Positions 58,256-64,000 of a DNA stretch of 64,000 bases are shown piece by piece. Source of the stretch: Nocardia cyriacigeorgica (GTDB taxonomy: Bacteria; Actinomycetota; Actinomycetes; Mycobacteriales; Mycobacteriaceae); the NCBI RefSeq assembly GCF_029868385.1, contig NZ_JARWNX010000064.1, forward strand, positions 1 through 64,000, in the 5' to 3' direction. The notes below the pieces were generated by a model, which had not been told where the DNA came from, did no database searches, and was given only the letters and a program-made list of their open reading frames with translations. How positions within the stretch are numbered: the first letter of the stretch is position 1; each line of letters starts with the position of its first letter. The position numbers and the translations under genes were made by a program.

Positions 58256-58340
58256 CGGAGACGGAGGGATTTGAACCCCCGGTCGCTCTCACGACGCTCG
58301 CTTTCAAGGCGAGTGCATTCGGCCGCTCTGCCACGTCTCC
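58256..58340 (-). tRNA. tRNA-Ser (anticodon UGA)
   Basis: A class II tRNA. The acceptor stem GGAGACG pairs with CGTCTCC and the discriminator is G. The anticodon stem CTCGC / GCGAG encloses CTTGAAA (anticodon TGA), and there is a long variable arm. CCA is not encoded. Confidence 0.96.
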
Positions 58341-58373
58341 AGGCCAACGATCGTAACCGATCCGGCCGGATGG

Positions 58374-58865
58374 TCAGCCGCCGTCGGAGAGGGCTTCCAG
58401 GTCGATGCGGCTGAACACGTCGGCGATGACGTCGAGCTGTTCGGGAGTGAGCAGGTCGATGAAACCCTTGCGGACCGCCTCGACGTGGCCGGGTGCGGCT
58501 TCCGACAGCGTGCTCATCCCGGTGTCGGTGAGTTCGGCGAGTACACCGCGCCCGTCCTCGAGACAGGTGTTGCGGCGCACCAGTCCTTGCGCCTCCATCC
58601 GGCGAATCTGATGGGTGAGGCGACTGCGCGAGGACAGCACGCCGTCGGCGAGTTCGCTCATGCGCAGCGCCTGCCCCGGAGCCTCCGACAGCAGCACAAG
58701 GATGCGGTATTCGGCCAGGCTCAGATCGTTATCGCGTTGAAGCTGGCGGTTCAACGTGGTCATCAGGCGGAGGTGACCGTCCATGAACGCCCGCCACGCG
58801 TTCTGCTGAGCCGGGGTCAACCAGTCCGGCTCAGCGGAAACGCGACCGCTTGGTTTGGTAGGCAC
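58374..58865 (-). CDS. MarR family transcriptional regulator
   Basis: A 163-residue winged-helix regulator: AEYRILVLLSEAPGQALRMS, ELADGVLSSRSRLTHQIRRM, and the wing VRRNTCLEDGRGVLAELTDTG. It has one Cys beside the wing. It begins with GTG at 58865. The next gene upstream on the same strand is the lactate monooxygenase-like enzyme; a GC-rich palindrome (ACCGGCCGGT, 58899-58908) lies between them and may be its operator. Confidence 0.88.
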   Translation of the reverse strand: MPTKPSGRVSAEPDWLTPAQQNAWRAFMDGHLRLMTTLNRQLQRDNDLSLAEYRILVLLSEAPGQALRMSELADGVLSSRSRLTHQIRRMEAQGLVRRNTCLEDGRGVLAELTDTGMSTLSEAAPGHVEAVRKGFIDLLTPEQLDVIADVFSRIDLEALSDGG

Positions 58866-58922
58866 GTCGGTATTCTATGTCCTCCGACCAGCGAAGTTAC
58901 CGGCCGGTTACCCTTGTCGGGC

Positions 58923-60098
58923 TCAGCGCGGCGTCACGAGCAGATCGCGCGAGAGATCACCGACCTTCGCGTGGCCGGACAGGCCCATGGCCGAATCGAA
59001 GTCGGCCAGCAGCAGACGCAAGGCATGGCGGACGCCGTCATGGCCCGCGATGCCCAGACCGTAGGCCCACGGCCGACCGTAGAACACCGCCTTCGCACCG
59101 AGCGCCAAGGCGATGAGCATGTCCGATCCGGTGCGGATACCCGAGTCGAACAGCACATCCGCCCGGTCGCCGACGCTCGCGACGACCGTTGGCAGTGCGT
59201 CCAGCGCCGCGATGGAGCCGTCGACCTGGCGACCGCCGTGGTTGCTCACCACCACAGCGTCGGCGCCCGCGTCCACCACCTGCCTGGCATCGTCGGGATG
59301 CAGGATGCCCTTCACCGCGATCGGCAGATCGGTCCATTCCCGCAGATGCGCGATATCGGCCGGACGCAGCGTGTGGTTGCCGAAGAGTCCGGCCCAGGTG
59401 AGGATCGCGGTGCGCATCGCGTCCTCGCTGTCCTCCGGTGGCGCCGGTAGCTTGGCCCGGAAGACCGGATCGGATAGATAGTTGGCGATGCCCTTGCCCT
59501 GGAGGAACGGCAGATGCGCCACTTCCAGATCGCGTGGCCGCCAGCCGAGCGAGGGGGTGTCGACGGTGACGACGATCGCCTTGGCCCCGGCCTGCTCCGC
59601 CCGCTGGACGAACGAGCGGGCCAGATCGTTGTCGGCGGGCCAGTACAGCTGGTACCACCATTCGCCGGAAACCGCGCCGACCTCCTCGATGGTCGAAGAC
59701 GCCGCCGTCGACAGCACCATGCCGACCCCGAGTTCCTTGGTGACCTCACCGACCACCGTCTCACCGCGATCTTGCAGCAGCTCCAGCACGCCGACCGGCG
59801 CGGTGAGCACCGGCGCTGCCAGTTTGGTGCCGAGCACCTCGACCGACAGATCGCGGGCGCCGTAGCCGGTTGTGCCCCGCAACATGCGCGGGACCAGCCG
59901 GTACCGATCGAAGGCCGCGCGGTTGGCCTGCGCCGTCCGCTCCCCCGACGCACTGCCCGCGACGTAGGCGAAGGCTTCGGCCCCGAGCAACTCCGCGGCG
60001 CGCGCCTCGAGCCCGTCGGCCGTCATCGGCAGTTCGGGCACCTCGCCGCCCAACCCGCGGAAGTAGATCTCGTTCTGAAAGTCGATGAAGCTGCTCAC
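58923..60098 (-). CDS. FMN-dependent alpha-hydroxy acid oxidase, lactate 2-monooxygenase type
   Basis: A 391-residue TIM-barrel flavoenzyme. It aligns by eye with M. smegmatis lactate 2-monooxygenase (394 residues): FQNEIYFRGLGGEVPELPM, YVAGSASGERTAQANRAAF, WWYQLYWPADNDLARSFV, GWRPRDLEVAHLPFLQG, KGILHPDDARQ, and the catalytic His/Arg in VVVSNHGGRQVDG. The FMN-phosphate loop is FDSGIRTGSDM. The reaction would be L-lactate plus O2 to acetate, CO2 and water, or oxidation of another 2-hydroxy acid. It begins with GTG at 60098. Confidence 0.88.
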   Translation of the reverse strand: MSSFIDFQNEIYFRGLGGEVPELPMTADGLEARAAELLGAEAFAYVAGSASGERTAQANRAAFDRYRLVPRMLRGTTGYGARDLSVEVLGTKLAAPVLTAPVGVLELLQDRGETVVGEVTKELGVGMVLSTAASSTIEEVGAVSGEWWYQLYWPADNDLARSFVQRAEQAGAKAIVVTVDTPSLGWRPRDLEVAHLPFLQGKGIANYLSDPVFRAKLPAPPEDSEDAMRTAILTWAGLFGNHTLRPADIAHLREWTDLPIAVKGILHPDDARQVVDAGADAVVVSNHGGRQVDGSIAALDALPTVVASVGDRADVLFDSGIRTGSDMLIALALGAKAVFYGRPWAYGLGIAGHDGVRHALRLLLADFDSAMGLSGHAKVGDLSRDLLVTPR

Positions 60099-60251
60099 GC
60101 TCGAAGACGCTAGCCCTTACACCCCTCGACCGGGCCCACACGTCCAAATACCGCAACGCCTGGTCGATCTCACACCACGAGTACCACCCGATGCCTCGAC
60201 CGTGTGCCACTCGCGCGGTTGCGGCGAGGGCTGTCCGGCAGGATGGGGCGG

Positions 60252-61253
60252 GTGCGGGCGATCAGGTTGAACGGTTTCGGTGGGCCGGAGGTCATGGAGT
60301 GGGTCGAGGCGCCCGAACCCGAGGTGAAACAGGGTGAGGTGCTCATCGAGGTCGCGGCGGCCGGGGTGAACCGGGCCGATGTGATGCAACGTAAAGGCCA
60401 CTATCCGCCGCCGCCCGGTGCCAGCGAGGTTCCCGGACTGGAGTGTTCGGGTGTGATCGCGGCGCTCGGTGAGGGTGTGCGCGGCTGGTCGGTGGGTGAT
60501 CGGGTGTGTGCGCTGCTGTCCGGCGGCGGGTACGCCGAACGGGCAGTGGCACCGGCCGGACAGCTGCTGCCGATCCCGGACGGGCTCGATCTGGGCGCGG
60601 CCGCCGGACTGCCCGAGGTCGCGGCCACGGTGTGGTCGAACCTGGTGATGACCGCCGGCCTGCACGCGGGACAGCTGGTGCTGATCCACGGTGGTGGCAG
60701 CGGCATCGGAACGCATGCGATCCAGATCGCGAAACGGCTCGGCGCGCGGGTCGCGGTGACGGCGGGTTCGGCTGGCAAGCTGGAGCAGTGCCGTGAGCTG
60801 GGGGCGGACATTCTGATCAACTATCGCGAACAGGATTTCGTCGACGTCATCCGCGCCGAACAGGGCAGCGGCGGTCCGGGCGCCGACATCATTCTCGACA
60901 ATATGGGCGCGGCCTATCTGGCCCGCAATGTGGCGGCCCTGGCCACCTACGGACAGTTGGTCGTCATCGGATTGCAGGGTGGCGTCAAGGGCGAGCTGAA
61001 CCTCGCGGAGCTGCTGGGCAAGCGCGCCGCGGTCCGGGCGACGAACCTGCGCGGACGTCCGGCGACCGGGCCCGGCAGCAAGGCCGAGATCATCGCCGAG
61101 GTCGACAAGCGGGTGTGGCCGCTGGTCGCGGAGGGTGCGGTGGTCCCGGTGATCGCGGCCGAACTGCCGATGGCCGAGGTCGGCCGGGCACACCAGCTGC
61201 TCGACTCCCCCGACACGGTCGGCAAAGTGGTGTTGCAGATCGGGGACTACTGA
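60252..61253 (+). CDS. NAD(P)H:quinone oxidoreductase, zinc-free MDR family
   Basis: A 333-residue member of the zeta-crystallin-like quinone reductases: MRAIRLNGFGGPEVMEWVEA, AAAGVNRADVMQRKGHYPPP, VPGLECSGVI, and the NAD(P)H-binding LIHGGGSGIGTHAIQIAKRLG. It has no zinc cysteines. GTG at 60252 gives the usual MRAI opening; ATG at 60243 would add three residues. It corresponds by position to M. tuberculosis Rv3777 (from memory). Confidence 0.87.
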   Translation: MRAIRLNGFGGPEVMEWVEAPEPEVKQGEVLIEVAAAGVNRADVMQRKGHYPPPPGASEVPGLECSGVIAALGEGVRGWSVGDRVCALLSGGGYAERAVAPAGQLLPIPDGLDLGAAAGLPEVAATVWSNLVMTAGLHAGQLVLIHGGGSGIGTHAIQIAKRLGARVAVTAGSAGKLEQCRELGADILINYREQDFVDVIRAEQGSGGPGADIILDNMGAAYLARNVAALATYGQLVVIGLQGGVKGELNLAELLGKRAAVRATNLRGRPATGPGSKAEIIAEVDKRVWPLVAEGAVVPVIAAELPMAEVGRAHQLLDSPDTVGKVVLQIGDY

Positions 61254-61405
61254 GTTCTTCTGCGACGGGATTCAATGATCGGCCGCGACTTCCACACCGC
61301 TCACGGTCAGACCGCCGACGGCGCCACCCATCGAGACCCGAGATAGGTTCCCGAAGTGTTGAGTGCCAGTGCCTGGGACGCGGACGGTGACTGACAGCGC
61401 GTCTA

Positions 61406-62026
61406 TCAGGCCAATCGACGACGACCATCGTGCGCGGGCACCAACACCGAGCGCAGATGCGCTCGAAGCGTCCTGCGAAGTCGCTCGACGCTGAGCGATC
61501 CGTGTGGGGTCACCGAGTCGAGAGCCAAGCCGCCGATGAGCGCGGTGAGACGTTCGGCCTCTTCGGCCGGCTCGGGCACGTCGAGAACCCCTAGGGCGTC
61601 GGCGATCACCTGGCGCATATCGGCGGCCATCTGCTCGGTCACCGGGCGAAAGACCGGATTCACTCGTGCCGCGACGATGAATTCCATGAGCACGATCGAC
61701 TCGACACGGCGTTCATCGTCGAGCGGAAGCAGTTCCTCCAGGAGGGCCTGCACTGCGTCTACGGCGGATTCGCCCTCGAGTCCGGCCAGCGTGTCCGTCG
61801 AATACCGGGTGAGCCTCTTCTCCATACGGTCGCCGACCTCGGTGGCGGCCGCGATGAGAAGGTTGCGGTGGTCGTCGAAATAGTGGCGCACCGACCCGAT
61901 GTTCAGCCCCGATTCCGCGGCGACCTTCCGGAGCGAAAGATCGGTGAGGCCTCCGGCGACCACGAGGCGAAAGGCCGCCTCGATAACGTCCTTGCGGCGC
62001 TGTTCGAGATCGATCCGAGCTGGCAT
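61406..62026 (-). CDS. TetR family regulator of the ABC-F cassette
   Basis: A 206-residue regulator from the ATG at 62026 (MPARIDLEQRRKDVIEAAFR): an N-terminal helix-turn-helix with LSLRKVAAESGLNIGSVRHY, then FDDHRNLLIAAATEV and a helical C-terminal part (TALIGGLALDSVTPHG). It lies directly downstream of the ABC-F gene on the same strand with 87 bp between. A near-identical 16-bp palindrome stands before both genes, so it likely represses itself and the ABC-F gene. Confidence 0.87.
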   Translation of the reverse strand: MPARIDLEQRRKDVIEAAFRLVVAGGLTDLSLRKVAAESGLNIGSVRHYFDDHRNLLIAAATEVGDRMEKRLTRYSTDTLAGLEGESAVDAVQALLEELLPLDDERRVESIVLMEFIVAARVNPVFRPVTEQMAADMRQVIADALGVLDVPEPAEEAERLTALIGGLALDSVTPHGSLSVERLRRTLRAHLRSVLVPAHDGRRRLA

Positions 62027-62036
62027 ATCCACAAAA

Positions 62037-62052
62037 TATCGCAGCTGTGATA
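62037..62052. promoter_or_regulatory. TetR operator before its own gene
   Basis: TATCGCAGCTGTGATA, 11 bp upstream of the TetR ATG. It matches 14 of 16 bases with the site at 63806. Confidence 0.75.
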
Positions 62053-62113
62053 AGTAAGCGAAACCGCCGCCACACCGGCCTCGACTCCGCACGGCGACGG
62101 AATTCGATGCCGA

Positions 62114-63792
62114 TCAGCCGCGTCGCCGCACGACGCGTTCCTCGTCCCACACCGGAGCCGACGATTCGTAGACGGTGCCGTCGGAACCGAAGACAAGGAA
62201 CCGGCCGAAGTCCCGCGCGAACCAACGGTCGTGCGTCACCGCGAGCACGGTCCCCTCGAAGCCGCGAAGCGCCTGCTGCAAGGCCTCGGCGGAGACGAGG
62301 TCGAGGTTGTCGGTCGGTTCGTCCAGCAAGAGCAGTGTCGTACCGCCGAGTTCGAGCAGGAGGATCTGGAAGCGCGCCTGCTGACCCCCGGACAGCGAGT
62401 CGAACTCTTGCTCCGCCGCGACAGCCAGCCCATAGCGCGCCAGGACCCGTGCAGCCTCCTCACGCGCCAGCCCCGCCCGGCGCTCGTCGCCCCGGTGCAG
62501 GATGGACACGAGCGTGCGGCCGACGAGGTCGGGCCGCCCGTGGGTCTGCGCGAACCAGCCTGGACGTACCCTCGCGCCAAGCCTCGCCGTCCCTTGGTGC
62601 AATACCGGCTCCGGCACAAGGTCGCCCGACGGCTCGCGTTCGGACTCGGGGACACTGCCGCCCCCGGCGAGCAGCCGCAGGAAGTGCGATTTGCCCGAGC
62701 CGTTGGAGCCGAGGACGGCGACTCGGTCGCCGAACCAGACCTCCAGATCGAACGGCCGCATCAGTCCGGTGAGTTCCAGGCCTTCGCAGATCACGGCCCG
62801 CCGTCCGGTCCGCCCGCCGCGCAGTCGCATCGCCAACTGCTGCTGGCGCGGCCGCGCGGGCGGCGGGCCCGCGTTCTCGAACCGGTCGAGACGGGTCTGC
62901 GCGGCACGGTAGCGCGAGGCCATATCCGAGTTGTACGAGGCCTTCTGCCGGTACATCTGCACCAACGCTTTCAGCTTTGCGCGCTCCTCGTCCCAGCGGC
63001 TGCGCATCTCGTCGAACCGCTCGAACCGTTCGGTCCGCGCCTGGTGGTAGGTGTCGAAACCGCCCGGGTGGATCCAGGCGGTGTTGCCCGCCGCACCGAG
63101 TTCGACCGTGATGATGCCGGCCGCCGTCCGCGCCAACAGCTCACGGTCGTGGCTGACATACAGAACGGTCTTCGGCGTTTCGCGGAGCCGGTTCTCCAGC
63201 CAGCGCTTACCTGGAACGTCCAAGTAGTTGTCCGGCTCGTCGAGCAGCAGCACCTGGTCCGGGCCCCGCAGCAGCGCCTCGAGGACGAGCCGCTTCTGCT
63301 CACCACCGGACAGCGAGTCCACCGTGCGCTCCCGGCACCGGTCGAACGATATGCCGAGAGCCTCGGTGGTACAGACATCCCACAGCACCTCGGCGTCGTA
63401 ACCGCCGACATCGCCCCACTCGGCCAACGCCGCCGCGTAAGCCATATGCGCATCGGTGTCCCCGTTCGACCCATGGCGGCCTCCGACGCATCCACCACGG
63501 AGGCGGCCCGGCGGATACGAGGGTCGGCCACCGATAACAACAGATCACGTACCCGGGCGCCCTCTCGGGCGATGAACTGCCGCATGACACCCAGGCTTCC
63601 GCTCCGATTCACCGCGCCGCCGTGCGGTGCCAGATCTCCGGCGATGAGGCGTAGCAACGTCGTCTTGCCCGACCCGTTGGCACCGATCAGCGCGACCTTG
63701 TCCCCGTCTCCGACCCGGAACGAGATCTCATCCAGCAGCACCCGGCCGTCGGGAAGCTCATAAGAAACAGAGTTGAGGTCGATGTGTTCCAC
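62114..63792 (-). pseudogene. ABC-F family ribosome-protection-type protein, frameshifted
   Basis: Two overlapping frames together make a complete ABC-F protein of about 558 residues, soluble and without membrane helices. The first frame starts GTG at 63792 and supplies Walker A GANGSGKTTLLRL. The second supplies the signature LSGGEQKRL, Walker B LLLDEPDNYLD, the interdomain linker, the second Walker A GSNGSGKSHFLRL, LSGGQQARF and LLLDEPTDNLD. The break is near 63470, where one G is missing on the coding strand: ATGGGTCGAAC instead of ATGGGGTCGAAC would join SEAAM to GSNGDTDAHM. ABC-F proteins of this kind protect ribosomes from antibiotics. A TetR operator precedes the start. Confidence 0.82.
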
Positions 63793-63805
63793 AAGCGCAT
63801 TATTC

Positions 63806-63821
63806 TATCACGGCTGTGATA
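63806..63821. promoter_or_regulatory. TetR operator before the ABC-F gene
   Basis: TATCAC-GGCT-GTGATA, perfect 6-bp arms, ending 14 bp before the GTG start of the ABC-F gene on the minus strand. Confidence 0.75.
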
Positions 63822-63920
63822 AATAGCCCTGCGACTTCGTACAGCCTGCTGATGTCGATCCAGCCGGACGCGCTGGTAGGCCCCTGCTTTTCTCCGAGCC
63901 GCTCGTCCGGCCTGGACGAA

Positions 63921-64000
63921 TCAGTCCAGCGAGGACAGTGCACGCCCGAGCTGGTCGATCTCGAACTTCGTCGTATACGGCGCGAGGCCGACGGTCACCG
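63921..64000 (-). CDS. Class V aminotransferase-like protein, C-terminal end only
   Basis: The last 26 codons of a gene that continues past the right edge: VTVGLAPYTTKFEIDQLGRA, then LSSLD and stop TGA at 63921-63923. The pattern (a hydrophobic-Gly-Leu, then YTT, an acidic helix and Leu-rich end) fits the C-terminus of cysteine-desulfurase-like class V aminotransferases, and M. tuberculosis Rv3778c lies in the same place after Rv3777. The call rests on a short piece plus synteny recalled from memory. Confidence 0.5.
   Translation of the reverse strand, partial: VTVGLAPYTTKFEIDQLGRALSSLD

Noticed and set aside
1..64000. CRISPR arrays, rRNA genes, complete insertion sequences, prophage structural genes
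   Set aside because: None found: no regularly spaced repeats, no transposase DDE motifs, no phage capsid or integrase genes.

Overview
The window is high-GC actinobacterial DNA, most likely from Nocardia or a close mycolic-acid-containing relative. The evidence is the PDFY-type QcrB cytochrome b, an MmpL exporter, an antigen-85-like esterase, a mycothiol-dependent isomerase fold, frequent GTG and TTG starts, and gene order resembling the Mycobacterium tuberculosis Rv3752c-Rv3778c stretch (tadA, its partner, tyrA, a glycolipid-binding-like protein, Ser/Arg tRNAs, hisC2/pat, a quinone oxidoreductase, then a class V aminotransferase). The taxonomic call and the synteny are from memory of families, not from a search.

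Layout. 0-4.4 kb: 3' end of qcrB, an orphan DUF397 gene, DUF309, gluQRS and an RDD membrane protein. 4.4-11.5 kb: a DUF4190 protein, the 7-deazapurine transporter yhhQ facing tgt, a heterodimeric ABC exporter and an Rrf2 regulator. With gluQRS these form a queuosine salvage set. 11.5-23 kb: regulator-plus-target pairs (TetR/MmpL, EamA exporter, VOC, TetR/flavin monooxygenase, XRE/small proteins, P450/AraC). 23-31 kb: a yefM-yoeB toxin-antitoxin pair, tRNA-Ser, the tadA and tyrA housekeeping block, and a second heterodimeric ABC exporter. 31-33 kb: an orphan cytosine methyltransferase with a Vsr nuclease, preceded by a very long hairpin.

33-52 kb holds the complete histidine utilisation regulon in two blocks: gdh-hutC divergent from hutU, and hutT-hutH divergent from an NCS1 permease, hutI and hutG. 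Near-identical palindromes (core TGTMTATACAGG) lie in both divergent control regions and are the likely HutC operators. Histidine goes to urocanate, imidazolone propionate, formiminoglutamate and glutamate, and the compact NAD-glutamate dehydrogenase then gives 2-oxoglutarate. The two blocks are separated by a 5.6-kb accessory island (39.3-44.9 kb) with a predicted ADP-ribosyltransferase, a SLOG-fold protein, a DUF5753 regulator that lost its DNA-binding half, a second XRE regulator with a 21-bp operator, a tandemly duplicated micro-gene and a vapBC-type module.

52-64 kb: a mycothiol-type DinB protein, two secreted small proteins, a hydrolase/GbsR operon with an AT-rich operator at its start codon, tRNA-Arg(ACG), tRNA-Ser(GCU), tRNA-Ser(UGA), a dienelactone-hydrolase-like protein with an Asp at the nucleophile position, hisC/pat, an Ag85-like esterase, MarR, lactate monooxygenase-like and quinone reductase genes, and an ABC-F/TetR resistance-type cassette whose ABC-F gene carries an apparent one-base deletion. 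No CRISPR array, intact insertion sequence, rRNA or replication origin was seen.
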